Part shown: one piece after another, positions 1 through 8,142 of the stretch | Layout of the letters: each line of letters begins with the position of its first letter | How positions within the stretch are numbered: position 1 is the stretch's first letter | From: Pseudomonadota bacterium | Lineage (GTDB): Bacteria; Pseudomonadota; Alphaproteobacteria; Rhizobiales; Xanthobacteraceae | Reading direction: 5' to 3' | Assembly: GCA_023451825.1 (NCBI GenBank) | Contig: JAEXYA010000067.1 | Coordinates: forward strand, 1-64,000 | Length of the DNA stretch: 64,000 nucleotides | Program-made: the position numbers and the translations under genes | Notes under the pieces: model-generated | What the model saw: the letters and a program-made list of their open reading frames with translations, nothing else | Database searches by the model: none | Told to the model about the DNA's origin: nothing

Positions 1-60
1 TGCCCACCTTCACCGGCCGTGCATTTGAAGGTGGGCACGCTTCGCTTTGCCCACCCTACA
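1..60. repeat. Palindromic intergenic repeat, family A (cut by window edge)
   Basis: The right half of a palindromic element whose arms read GTGGGCA / TGCCCAC with an internal GCTTCGCTTTGCCCACCCTAC end. A near-identical full copy lies at 5187-5275. It sits just past the stop codon of metW, so it is in a 3' flank. There is no U-tract on either strand, so it is not a classical terminator. Confidence 0.75.
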
Positions 61-74
61 GGCTACCGCCAGCC

Positions 75-743
75 TTACTTCCCCATCCGCTGCAGCAGAA
101 ACACACCCTGCTCGCCGAACAGATTCCAGAACCACCATGGCGCATTCAATCGCAGCGGGCGGCCCTGCAGATCGAGCGCCACCGCGCGCTCCATCTTCAC
201 ATGGATCTCGTCGCACAGATGCACGAAGTCCTTGATGGTGCAGAAGTGGATATTCGGCGTGTCGTACCAGGTCGCCGGCAAATTCTCGGTGCGCGGCATG
301 CGGCCGCCTGCGAGCAGTTGCAGCCGCATCCGCCAGAAGCCGAAATTCGGAAACGACACGATGGCGCGGCGGCCGATGCGCAGCAGGTTTTCCAGCACCA
401 CTTTCGGCTGCCGCGTCGCCTGCAGCGTTTGCGACAGGATCACATAGTCAAACGCATCGTCGGGATAGTTGACGAGGTCGGTGTCGGCGTCGCCTTGCAC
501 CACCGCGAGGCCCTTGCCGACGCAGCGGTTGACGCCCTCGCGCGACAGCTCGATGCCGCGACCATCGATGCCGCGGCTCTCAAGCAGTTGCAACAGATCG
601 CCATCGCCGCAGCCGACGTCGAGCACTTTTGCGCCGGCCGGGATCATGTCGGCGACAAGAACGTGATCGCCGCGATAGTTTTCGAGACCGCGCGAGGCGG
701 GCTTTGCGAGACTGAAATGCAGGCCTTGTTGCGTAGCGGTCAT
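75..743 (-). CDS. metW: Methionine biosynthesis protein MetW
   Basis: Class I SAM-dependent methyltransferase-fold protein of 222 residues, the normal MetW size. The SAM-binding glycine motif LDVGCGDGD lies at residues 41-49. MetW is the partner of MetX in many proteobacteria and is needed for full homoserine acyltransferase activity; its own methyltransferase reaction is not established. The ATG overlaps the metX stop by 4 bases, so the two genes form a translationally coupled operon downstream of the SAM-II riboswitch. A palindromic repeat follows the stop codon. Confidence 0.93.
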   Translation of the reverse strand: MTATQQGLHFSLAKPASRGLENYRGDHVLVADMIPAGAKVLDVGCGDGDLLQLLESRGIDGRGIELSREGVNRCVGKGLAVVQGDADTDLVNYPDDAFDYVILSQTLQATRQPKVVLENLLRIGRRAIVSFPNFGFWRMRLQLLAGGRMPRTENLPATWYDTPNIHFCTIKDFVHLCDEIHVKMERAVALDLQGRPLRLNAPWWFWNLFGEQGVFLLQRMGK

Positions 744-1948
744 TTCGCGGCCTCCGCCACGGGCAAACCATGCACCGACGCTGCCGAATTCAGGAACGCA
801 TCGGCGATATCCAGAAATTCCGGCACATCGAGCAGGAACGCATCGTGACCCTTATCGGTCTCGATCTCGGCAAAGGACACCCGCACGCCGCCGGCATTCA
901 GCGCATGCACCACGTCGCGGGATTCCGCGGTGGGGAACAGCCAGTCCGAAGTGAAAGACATGAGGCAGAAACGTGTCTTGGTGTCGCGAAAAGCTTCCGC
1001 CAGTCTGCCGTCGTGATCCGCAGCGATATCGAAATAGTCCATGGCGCGGGTGAGATAGAGATAGGAATTGGCGTCGAAGCGCTCGACGAAGGACGAGCCC
1101 TGATAACGCAGATAGCTCTCGACCTGGAAATCCGCGTCGAAGGAGAAGGTCGGCAATTCGCGATCCTGCATGCGGCGGCCGAATTTGCGATGCAGCGCGG
1201 CATCCGAGAGATAAGTGATATGCGCGGCCATGCGCGCGACGCCGAGGCCGCGATGCGGATGCGTGCCTTCCTCGAAATAACGCCCGCCGCGCCAGTCGGG
1301 ATCGGCCATCACGGCCTGACGGCCCAGCTCGTGGAACGCGATGTTCTGCGCCGAATGCTTGGTCGCGCAGGCGACGGCCAGCGCGGAGAACACGCGCTCC
1401 GGATAGGCCGCAGTCCATTGCAGCGTCTGCATGCCGCCCATGGAGCCGCCGACCACGCAGAACAATTGCATGATGCCGAGGCGGTCGATCAGCATGGTCT
1501 GCGCGCGCACCATGTCGGGGATGGTGATGACCGGAAAATCGAGGCCCCAGATCTTGCCGGTGGCCGGATTGATCGAAGCCGGGCCCGTGGAGCCCATGCA
1601 GCCGCCGAGCACGTTGGAGCAGATGATGAAGTAGCGGTCGGTATCCAGCGCCTTGCCCGGCCCGACCATGGTGCCCCACCAGCCCGGCTTGCCGGTGACG
1701 GGGTTCTTGTTGAACACATGCTGGTCGCCGGTCAGCGCGTGGCAGATCAGGATGGCATTGGTCTTGTCGGCATTCAGCGTGCCGTAGGTCTGGTAGGCGA
1801 TCTGGAACGGGGCGAGATCGACACCGCAATCGAGCCGCAGCGGCTCATCCACGCCGAATTTGGCGACCAGCGAGGTCGGATTGTTGGCTTCCTGGCTGCG
1901 GTCTTCGGGGCGGACCGACACGCTCTTTAAGGGCTGGACGTTGACCAT
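740..1948 (-). CDS. metX: Homoserine O-acetyltransferase MetX
   Basis: Alpha/beta-hydrolase acyltransferase (402 residues) that activates homoserine for methionine synthesis by transfer of an acyl group, probably acetyl from acetyl-CoA. The nucleophile elbow GGSMGG places the catalytic Ser at residue 169; the Asp (TSDWLFP) and His (DKGHDAF) of the triad are present near the C-terminus. I chose the ATG at 1948 because the family begins close to this point; a longer frame would run into the riboswitch terminator at 1998-2031. A gagggag Shine-Dalgarno lies about 12 bases upstream. It is followed by metW with a 4-base overlap. Acetyl versus succinyl specificity cannot be decided from what I can see. 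Confidence 0.95.
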   Translation of the reverse strand: MVNVQPLKSVSVRPEDRSQEANNPTSLVAKFGVDEPLRLDCGVDLAPFQIAYQTYGTLNADKTNAILICHALTGDQHVFNKNPVTGKPGWWGTMVGPGKALDTDRYFIICSNVLGGCMGSTGPASINPATGKIWGLDFPVITIPDMVRAQTMLIDRLGIMQLFCVVGGSMGGMQTLQWTAAYPERVFSALAVACATKHSAQNIAFHELGRQAVMADPDWRGGRYFEEGTHPHRGLGVARMAAHITYLSDAALHRKFGRRMQDRELPTFSFDADFQVESYLRYQGSSFVERFDANSYLYLTRAMDYFDIAADHDGRLAEAFRDTKTRFCLMSFTSDWLFPTAESRDVVHALNAGGVRVSFAEIETDKGHDAFLLDVPEFLDIADAFLNSAASVHGLPVAEAAK

Positions 1949-1997
1949 CTCGATACCCGGCTCCCTCGCGGGAGTCCTCCTCACGGATACCGGGCAC

Positions 1998-2031
1998 AAA
2001 AAACCCGGCCTGAACATACGGTTCGGCCGGG
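1998..2031 (-). terminator. Intrinsic terminator in the metX leader
   Basis: On the minus strand a 7-bp G/C stem (CCCGGCC with GGCCGGG, extended by GAAC/GTTC across one bulge) is followed directly by six T residues. It lies between the SAM-II aptamer and the metX start. Its 5' arm can also pair with GGCCGGGG just downstream of the aptamer (2041-2048), giving an alternative antiterminator hairpin. Confidence 0.8.
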
Positions 2032-2045
2032 AGCAAACGTCCCCG

Positions 2046-2106
2046 GCCTGTTTAGCGAGTTATTTAACGTGGCTGCAAGCCGGCCGGCTCAAATGACCAC
2101 GGAGTA
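2046..2106 (-). promoter_or_regulatory. SAM-II (SAM-alpha) riboswitch aptamer upstream of metX
   Basis: Read on the minus strand, this contains the SAM-II landmarks in order: a P1 stem CGTGG with CCACG, the conserved GGTCATTTG segment, the GCTTGCAGCCACG block, and the 3' pseudoknot strand TTAAATAACTCGCTAAA. SAM-II is an H-type pseudoknot that binds S-adenosylmethionine and is found mainly upstream of metA/metX genes in alphaproteobacteria. Here it is followed by an intrinsic terminator and a competing hairpin, which suggests transcriptional control: high SAM would favour termination before metX-metW. The switching direction is inferred. Confidence 0.93.
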
Positions 2107-2140
2107 GGCAGGGATCGTAGTCCCACCTCGGCCAACCGTC

Positions 2141-2171
2141 AATATAGGGCTGGCATAGACGCTTTGCCCAA
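2141..2171 (-). promoter_or_regulatory. Possible promoter for metX-metW
   Basis: On the minus strand TTGGGC (2171-2166) and TATATT (2146-2141) are separated by 19 bases and would start transcription shortly before the riboswitch. The spacer is longer than ideal, so this is only a candidate. Confidence 0.3.
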
Positions 2172-2271
2172 GTGGCAGCCATTAGAATAGCTGTCATGTT
2201 TTCTTTGCTTTCAGGTCCTGTCTTACCTAATCAGGGGCCCTGTCAGCCAAGGTCGCTTAAGGTCCGTTTTC

Positions 2272-3123
2272 ATGCCGAAACTGCCCCCCGCCCCGCCGTC
2301 CCTGAACGAACTCCGCCAGGAAATCGACAGCATCGACGAGCAGGTGCATCGCCTGCTGATGTCGCGCGGCGACATCATCGACCGGCTGATCTCGGTGAAG
2401 CAGACCCAGGAGGTCGGCTCGGCGTTCCGCCCGGCCCGCGAGGCCGACATGATGCGCCGCCTGGTGCAGCGCCATCGCGGCATCCTGCCCATCGACACCG
2501 TCGAGGGCATCTGGCGCGTGATCATCTCGACTTTCACTTACGTCCAGGCGCCGTTTTCGCTGCACGCGGACCTCTCGCTCGGTGAGAGCGCGATGCGCGA
2601 CAGCGCCCGTTTCCATTTCGGTTTCACAGTCCCCTACATCTCGCATTTCAGCGCCGTTGCGGCGGTTGAAGCCGTGGCGAAATCAAAGGGCGACCTCGCC
2701 CTCGTCTCCGCCACCTCCGGCCAGACGCCGTGGTGGCACGAGCTGGAGCGCGACGGCGTGCCAAAGATCATCGCTCGCCTGCCCTTCATCGAGCGCGCCG
2801 ACCATCCGGCCGCGCTGCCGGTGTTCGTGGTATCGCGCGTCGCCGACAGTGCCATGGTCACCGAGGTGGAGTGCTGGAGCGTCCGCGTCTCCGGCTGGAA
2901 TGCCGAGATCGCCCGCGCACTGGCGCCGCTGGCCGATGTGGTCGTGGTGCCGGATACCGCCTTCGATGGCGCCTCGCTGCTGGTCTCCATCTCGGCGCCG
3001 CAGACATTCGAGGCGATCAAGGCTGCCCTGATCGCAGCGGGGGCCTCGGTGCGGTCCTCCGCCCTCGTCGGCAGCCACGCGACCCGCTATACCGTGCCCG
3101 GCGACGGCACGAAGCAAGCCTGA
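2272..3123 (+). CDS. Chorismate mutase with unusual C-terminal domain
   Basis: Residues about 8-95 are an AroQ-type (all-helical) chorismate mutase, with the ELRQEIDSIDEQVHRLL opening helix and the R..K..E catalytic pattern; it converts chorismate to prephenate. The remaining roughly 180 residues are not part of a simple AroQ. They contain segments resembling the second lobe of prephenate dehydratase (GDLALVS, then LPVFVVSR) but no recognisable complete dehydratase site. The ATG at 2272 is preceded by AAGG. It is followed at 31 bases by hisC and then tyrC, so the three genes cover chorismate to aromatic aminotransfer/dehydrogenation. A degenerate bifunctional P-protein is a possible origin, by inference. 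Confidence 0.88.
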   Translation: MPKLPPAPPSLNELRQEIDSIDEQVHRLLMSRGDIIDRLISVKQTQEVGSAFRPAREADMMRRLVQRHRGILPIDTVEGIWRVIISTFTYVQAPFSLHADLSLGESAMRDSARFHFGFTVPYISHFSAVAAVEAVAKSKGDLALVSATSGQTPWWHELERDGVPKIIARLPFIERADHPAALPVFVVSRVADSAMVTEVECWSVRVSGWNAEIARALAPLADVVVVPDTAFDGASLLVSISAPQTFEAIKAALIAAGASVRSSALVGSHATRYTVPGDGTKQA

Positions 3124-3154
3124 CCCTTTTCCAGACGACCCCGGAGCTACCCCA

Positions 3155-4255
3155 ATGTCCCGCCCCGTGCCGAAAGCCGGCATTCTCGATATCGCGCCCT
3201 ACACCCCCGGCAAGTCCCCCGTGGCCGAACCCGGCCGCAAGGTGTTCAAGCTCTCGGCCAACGAGACGCCGTTCGGCCCCTCGCCGCGCGCCAAGGAAGC
3301 GTTCGCCGCGGTCGCGACCCATCTCGAGGATTATCCGGAAGGCACGTCAAAAGTGCTGCGCGAGGCTGTCGGCAAGCGCTATGGGCTGAACCCGGACAAC
3401 ATCATCTGCGGCGCCGGTTCGGATGAAATCCTGAACCTGATCGCGCACACCTATCTCGGCCCCGGCGACGAAGCCATTCACACCCAATTCGGCTTCCTGG
3501 TCTATCCCATCGCCACCATGGGCAATGGCGCGACCAATGTCGTCGCCAGGGAAATCGACTTCACCTGCAATGTGGACGAAATCCTCAAGGTCGTGACTGA
3601 CAAGACGAAACTCGTCTGGCTCGCCAACCCGAACAACCCGACCGGCAGCTACCTGCCGATCGCGGACGTCAAGCGCCTGCGCGCCTCGCTGCCCGAGCAT
3701 GTGCTGCTGGTGCTCGACGCCGCCTATGCCGATTATGTCGGCAAGCCCGATTACGAAAGCGGGATCGAGCTGGCCAAGACCACCGAGAACACGGTGGCCT
3801 GCTTCACCTTCTCCAAGGTGCATGGCCTCGCCGCGCTGCGTATCGGCTGGATGTTCGGCCCCGCCCATATCGTGGACGCGATGAATCGCGTGCGCGGTCC
3901 GTTCAATGTCTCGGCCCCGGCGATGCTCGCCGCGAAAGCCGCGATCGAGGACACCGGTCACGTCGAGATGTCACGCGTCTTCACCGAGAAGTGGCGCGAT
4001 CGCCTCACCGCCGAGATCACCGAGATGGGCCTGACGGTGACGCCGAGCGTCGCCAATTTCATCCTGATCCATTTCCCGACCACGCCCGGCAAGACCGCAG
4101 CGGAAGCCGACGCATTCCTGACCAAGCGCGGCCTGGTGCTGCGTGCGGTGGCGAGCTACGGCCTGCACCAGGAACTGCGCATGACCATCGGCACCGACGA
4201 AGCCAACGAACTCGTGCTCGCGGCCTTGCGCGAATTCATGCAGCGCAATGACTGA
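3155..4255 (+). CDS. hisC: Histidinol-phosphate / aromatic aminotransferase HisC
   Basis: Fold-type I PLP aminotransferase, 366 residues. The NPNNPTG motif is at 158-164 and the Schiff-base lysine in FSKVHGLA is at residue 221. HisC makes L-histidinol phosphate from imidazole acetol phosphate; family members also transaminate prephenate or phenylpyruvate. Its location between chorismate mutase and the prephenate dehydrogenase gene, away from hisD (43.8-45.1 kb), supports a dual histidine/aromatic role. A CGGAG ribosome-binding site precedes the ATG. The stop overlaps the tyrC start. Confidence 0.93.
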   Translation: MSRPVPKAGILDIAPYTPGKSPVAEPGRKVFKLSANETPFGPSPRAKEAFAAVATHLEDYPEGTSKVLREAVGKRYGLNPDNIICGAGSDEILNLIAHTYLGPGDEAIHTQFGFLVYPIATMGNGATNVVAREIDFTCNVDEILKVVTDKTKLVWLANPNNPTGSYLPIADVKRLRASLPEHVLLVLDAAYADYVGKPDYESGIELAKTTENTVACFTFSKVHGLAALRIGWMFGPAHIVDAMNRVRGPFNVSAPAMLAAKAAIEDTGHVEMSRVFTEKWRDRLTAEITEMGLTVTPSVANFILIHFPTTPGKTAAEADAFLTKRGLVLRAVASYGLHQELRMTIGTDEANELVLAALREFMQRND

Positions 4256-5183
4256 CGCGCCGCTTTTCAACCGCGTGACGCTGATCGGGCTCGGCCTGAT
4301 CGGCTCGTCGCTGGCGCGCGGCATCCAGCAGCTTGGCCTCGCCGGCGAACTCGTCGCCACCGATGCCTCGCCGGAAGTCCGCGCCCGCGCCAAAGAAATC
4401 AAGCTCGCCGATCGCATCGCCGACGACAATGCATCGGCGGTGGCGGACAGCGACCTGATCATCTCCTGCGTCCCCGTCGGCCGCGCCGGCGATGTCGCGC
4501 AGAGCATCGCGCCACATCTGAAAGCTGGCGCCATCATCTCCGATGTCGGCTCGGTGAAGGCGTCGGTGCTGTCGGCGATGGCCGAGCATCTGCCGGACAC
4601 CGTGCATTTCATCCCCGGGCACCCGGTGGCTGGCACCGAGAATTCGGGACCAGACTCCGGCTTTGCCGAACTGTTCATGAATCGCTGGTGCATCCTCACC
4701 CCGCCCGACGGCGCGGATGCGGCGGCCGTGGAGAAACTGAGCGCGCTGTGGTCGACGCTTGGCGCCAATGTGGAGATCATGGGCGCCGCGCATCATGATC
4801 TGGTGCTGGCGATCACCAGCCATCTGCCGCATCTGATCGCCTATACGATCGTCGGCACGGCGGACGAACTCGAAGACGTCACCGAATCGGAAGTGCTGAA
4901 ATTCTCCGCGGGCGGTTTTCGCGACTTCACCCGTATCGCAGCGTCCGATCCCACCATGTGGCGCGACGTGTTCCTGACCAACAAGGACGCGGTGCTGGAA
5001 ATGCTCGGCGCGTTTCAGGAAGATCTGTCGAAGCTGACGCGTGCGATCCGCAGGGGTGATGGCGAAACGCTGTTCGAGCATTTTACGCGGACGCGCGCGA
5101 TCCGCAGGGGCATCGTGAATCTCGGACAGGATGAAGCGGCGGCGGACTTCGGCCGCAAGCATGCGGCATTGAAGAAGAAGTAG
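4248..5183 (+). CDS. tyrC: Prephenate/arogenate dehydrogenase
   Basis: NAD(P)-dependent dehydrogenase of 311 residues with an N-terminal Rossmann motif GLGLIGSS at about residues 14-21, and the GHPVAGTENSG active-site segment containing the His characteristic of TyrA-type enzymes. It oxidatively decarboxylates prephenate or arogenate in tyrosine synthesis. Its ATG lies 8 bases inside the end of hisC, so it is translationally coupled. No ACT domain is visible. Prephenate versus arogenate preference is not decided by sequence alone. A palindromic repeat begins 4 bases after the stop. Confidence 0.92.
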   Translation: MTDAPLFNRVTLIGLGLIGSSLARGIQQLGLAGELVATDASPEVRARAKEIKLADRIADDNASAVADSDLIISCVPVGRAGDVAQSIAPHLKAGAIISDVGSVKASVLSAMAEHLPDTVHFIPGHPVAGTENSGPDSGFAELFMNRWCILTPPDGADAAAVEKLSALWSTLGANVEIMGAAHHDLVLAITSHLPHLIAYTIVGTADELEDVTESEVLKFSAGGFRDFTRIAASDPTMWRDVFLTNKDAVLEMLGAFQEDLSKLTRAIRRGDGETLFEHFTRTRAIRRGIVNLGQDEAAADFGRKHAALKKK

Positions 5184-5186
5184 TCT

Positions 5187-5275
5187 GTAGGGTGGGCAAA
5201 GGCGCTCTTGCGCCGTGCCCACCTTGACTAGCCGTGCACTCGAAGGTGGGCACGCTTCGCTTTGCCCACCCTACA
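5187..5275. repeat. Palindromic intergenic repeat, family A
   Basis: An 89-bp inverted element beginning GTAGGGTGGGCAAAG and ending CTTTGCCCACCCTAC, with an inner GCGCTCTTGCGC hairpin. The right half is nearly identical to the copy at 1-60. It fills the whole gap between the convergent tyrC and DUF2125 genes. Confidence 0.85.
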
Positions 5276-5280
5276 AGACC

Positions 5281-6471
5281 TCAAAACAACGGCGGGATCT
5301 GCGCGACCTTCAGCGGCCCGAAGAACACCGCGCCATCCACGAACTTCAGCGGAAATGCCCGCGCGGGCTTGCCTTCCAGCGTCGTTGGTGAGCCGATCGA
5401 ATTCACCCCCGCGGCCAGCCCCGCCCCCGCATTCTTGCGCGCGAAATTGCCGAGCCCCGGGATCGCACGATCCAGCGCGCCGAGCAGATTGTTCACGTCC
5501 TGCGACTTCACGCCCGGCGCCAGACGATCCAGCGCCTCCTGCGGCACGCCCATTTCCAAGAGCTTGTCGATGCCCAGCGCATTGATCGCCTTGTCGAGCC
5601 CGGTCACCGTCATCTGCAATTCGCCATCGAGATTGCCGGCAGCCGTGATGCCGAGCGAGCCCGTCGCCAGCGAGATGATGTCGCCCTGCTGCACGCGCGA
5701 TTGCGTGATCTCCAGCCGGCCACCCGCCGCCTGGATCTCGCGAAAACGCTCCGGCCACGGTTTTGGCGACAGATCGGTGAGCCCCGACACCTGCGCACGG
5801 ATATCCGTATCGAAGGGTGCCGCGAGGATCGGATGCACATCGGCGATGCTGCCGCTGGTGATGCGCAGCGCGGTTTCGATCACCGGCTTCTCGGGCGTCG
5901 ATGTCGGCGCCGTGCGGCCATTGAGCACGACGCGCTTGGCGCGCACGACCGACGCCTGCGCGGTGCCGGCAAAGCGATCCAGCGTGAGATCATCGAATAC
6001 GAGATCGCCGCTGTCCGGCGTGCCCGGCAGGCCGGTGATGCTGCTGCGGGCATTGCTCCAGCCCATCGCCATCCAGGGCTGTCCAGCTTGCGAGATCACG
6101 GCCGGCGCCTTGAACTCGGCGATCAGCAGCCGCGGCGTGTAGATCTGCGCGACGACGAGAATTTCGCCGAGTTTGGCGGTGACGGGAATCTGCGTGGCGC
6201 TCTGCGTCGCCGTCTGCGCCTGCAGCGCGACGCTGACGCCGTCGCAACGGACTTCGAGGCGGAACGGGAAGCCCGCGACCGAGCGATTGGCGCAGTCATA
6301 TTTGCGGCCGGCGAGCGCCTCGCGGGCCTGCCACAGCTCGACATTCTCATCGACCTTGGAGGCAGCGAAGAACCAGAAACCTGTCCAGGCAAGGCAGATG
6401 ACGACCAGCACCACGGGCATGAAGAACAGGAGCCCGAGGCGGCGACGGCGAGGTTGAAGAATATCTGACAT
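5281..6471 (-). CDS. DUF2125 family membrane-anchored protein
   Basis: A 396-residue protein with one N-terminal transmembrane segment at about residues 12-35 (LGLLFFMPVVLVVICLAW) after a short basic stretch (PRRRR), followed by a large predicted periplasmic domain. The start YDCANRSVAGFPFRLEVRC matches the DUF2125 pattern known in Rhizobiales. Function unknown; the architecture suggests an envelope protein with repeated beta structure. It is convergent with tyrC. Confidence 0.8.
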   Translation of the reverse strand: MSDILQPRRRRLGLLFFMPVVLVVICLAWTGFWFFAASKVDENVELWQAREALAGRKYDCANRSVAGFPFRLEVRCDGVSVALQAQTATQSATQIPVTAKLGEILVVAQIYTPRLLIAEFKAPAVISQAGQPWMAMGWSNARSSITGLPGTPDSGDLVFDDLTLDRFAGTAQASVVRAKRVVLNGRTAPTSTPEKPVIETALRITSGSIADVHPILAAPFDTDIRAQVSGLTDLSPKPWPERFREIQAAGGRLEITQSRVQQGDIISLATGSLGITAAGNLDGELQMTVTGLDKAINALGIDKLLEMGVPQEALDRLAPGVKSQDVNNLLGALDRAIPGLGNFARKNAGAGLAAGVNSIGSPTTLEGKPARAFPLKFVDGAVFFGPLKVAQIPPLF

Positions 6472-6597
6472 GGCGGACCTAGATCGCAGGAATTTGTCGA
6501 AACGGCGGTGCCGACGAGAGGTTTCCTTCGCATGATCGGCCTGCTTCGACCAGTGCGCGTTTTACCGCCGTTATTGCGAGGCTCGGAGCCCACGGCC

Positions 6598-6686
6598 GTC
6601 ATTGCGAGGAGCGAAGCGACGCGGCAATCCAGAGCCACACCAAGGAAGAACTGGATTGCTTCGTCGCAAGGGCTCCTCGCAATGAC
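6598..6686. repeat. Palindromic repeat, family D (CATTGCGAGG type)
   Basis: An inverted repeat starting GTCATTGCGAGGAGCGAAGC and ending GGGCTCCTCGCAATGAC, with inner arms CGGCAATCCAG / CTGGATTGC. It lies between the divergent DUF2125 and ChaC genes. A partial unit, ATTGCGAGGCTC, occurs just before it at 6572-6586. Confidence 0.8.
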
Positions 6687-6712
6687 GGGGTGTCTTGTGC
6701 TAGTGCGACGCC

Positions 6713-7270
6713 ATGACCGTTCCGAATTCGCCCGCGCCCGACACACATCATGACCTCTGGGTGTTCGGCTATGGCTCGCTGATGTGGCGGCCCGGCTTCG
6801 ATTACATCGCTCAATCCCCGGCCCGCCTGATCGGCGAACATCGCGCGCTCTGCGTCTATTCCTTCGACCATCGCGGCACGCCGGAAAAGCCCGGGCTCGT
6901 GCTCGGCCTCGACCGCGGCGGCGCCTGCCGCGGCATCGCCTTTCGCGTGGCGGCGGACAAGAAGGACGCCACCATCGCTTACTTGCGTGAGCGCGAGCAG
7001 ACCACCGGCGTCTACCGCGAGGTGATGCGCTCGGTCTGGCTGGATGACGATGCGCGTTCGCGGGTGAGTGCGCTGACCTACGTGGCCGATCGCAGCCACG
7101 TGCAATATGCGGGACGGCTATCGCTTTCCGAACAGGTTCGCGTCGTGCGGCAAGGTCACGGGCGGTCAGGCAACAATCTCGATTATGTGCTGTCGACGGT
7201 GAAATCGATCGAGGCGCAGGGATTTCGCGATGCGCAGCTGCACAAGCTCGCGGAGATGCTGCACGAGTAG
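6713..7270 (+). CDS. Gamma-glutamylcyclotransferase, ChaC-like
   Basis: A 185-residue ChaC-family enzyme. The family signature VFGYGSLMWRPGF occurs at about residues 14-26, and the conserved Glu region LREREQTTGVY is present. ChaC enzymes cleave glutathione to 5-oxoproline and Cys-Gly in the cytoplasm. The gene stands alone with a palindromic repeat in its upstream region. The symbol chaC is used for the E. coli homologue; I leave it blank because substrate is not proven here. Confidence 0.88.
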   Translation: MTVPNSPAPDTHHDLWVFGYGSLMWRPGFDYIAQSPARLIGEHRALCVYSFDHRGTPEKPGLVLGLDRGGACRGIAFRVAADKKDATIAYLREREQTTGVYREVMRSVWLDDDARSRVSALTYVADRSHVQYAGRLSLSEQVRVVRQGHGRSGNNLDYVLSTVKSIEAQGFRDAQLHKLAEMLHE

Positions 7271-7280
7271 GAGCGCTGAT

Positions 7281-7327
7281 CTTCTCCCTCCCTCAAGCCG
7301 CGAAGCGGCGCAGTGGGGAGGGAGAAG
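7281..7327. repeat. Palindromic repeat, family F (CTTCTCCCTCCC type)
   Basis: Short inverted element: CTTCTCCCTCCC, an inner GCCGCGAAGCGGC hairpin, then GGGGAGGGAGAAG. It lies between the convergent chaC-like and plsC genes and may help end transcription, but no U-tract is present. A larger related element is at 45164-45334. Confidence 0.75.
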
Positions 7328-7335
7328 AACGCGCC

Positions 7336-8106
7336 CTACTTCTTCTCTCTCACCGCCACATCAGGCACGCGCCCGAAAATCCCCGCCTGCTCCGCACGCC
7401 CCTCGGCCACCAGGCGATCCGTCGCTTCTTCGATCCGCTCGGCCAGCAATGGCAAAAAGTCCTTGCGGTCCATGCCTGCCGGCAGCGGCGGCAAAAACTC
7501 CACGATCAGCGTACCGGGATAACGCAAGAACGTCCGGCGCGGCCAGAACAAGCCGGAATTCAACGCCACCGGCAAACAAGGCTCGTTGCTCATCGCATAG
7601 ATCTGCGCGACGCCGCTCTTGTAGTCCGGTGGCGCACCGACCGGACGGCGCGTGCCTTCGGGGAAGATGATGAGCTGACGACCGCCCTGGATCGCCACGG
7701 CCGCGCGCTTGCTCATATCCATCAGCGCGCGCACGCCGCCCTTGCGGTCGACCTCGATCATTTTCGACTTGATCAGATACCAGCCGAAAAACGGAATGCG
7801 CCCGAGCTCCTTCTTGTAGATGAAGAGCGGCCAATCGAAGAATTGCAGCAGCGCAAACGTCTCCCACATCGACTGATGTTTTGACGCGACGATCAGCGGG
7901 CCGGCCGGAATGTTCTCGCGGCCACGGACCTCAAACTTCGTGTTGCACACCACACGCATCAGCCAGATGCTGCTGGTCCCCCACATCTTCGCGACAGTCA
8001 TGAAGACATGCGGCGGGAACGGCAGCGTCGGAATCGCCACCAAAATCCAGAACACCAGAAGCGCGTAGAACAGCACCTGATAGATCAGCGAACGCAAAAA
8101 TATCAT
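7336..8106 (-). CDS. plsC: 1-acyl-sn-glycerol-3-phosphate acyltransferase
   Basis: PlsC-family acyltransferase, 256 residues, with an N-terminal hydrophobic segment anchoring it to the inner membrane. It acylates lysophosphatidic acid to phosphatidic acid in phospholipid synthesis. Motif I reads KHQSMWE, so the usual HX4D is HX4E here; motif III FPEGTRRPVG is intact. The gene follows ftsE-ftsX-ydcF on the same strand with a 36-base gap, a division/envelope neighbourhood. The Glu variant also occurs in other alphaproteobacterial PlsC proteins to my knowledge. Confidence 0.9.
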   Translation of the reverse strand: MIFLRSLIYQVLFYALLVFWILVAIPTLPFPPHVFMTVAKMWGTSSIWLMRVVCNTKFEVRGRENIPAGPLIVASKHQSMWETFALLQFFDWPLFIYKKELGRIPFFGWYLIKSKMIEVDRKGGVRALMDMSKRAAVAIQGGRQLIIFPEGTRRPVGAPPDYKSGVAQIYAMSNEPCLPVALNSGLFWPRRTFLRYPGTLIVEFLPPLPAGMDRKDFLPLLAERIEEATDRLVAEGRAEQAGIFGRVPDVAVREKK

Positions 8107-8142
8107 GTCTTCAAACTTCGCTCGATCGATTGCAGATGGCGT

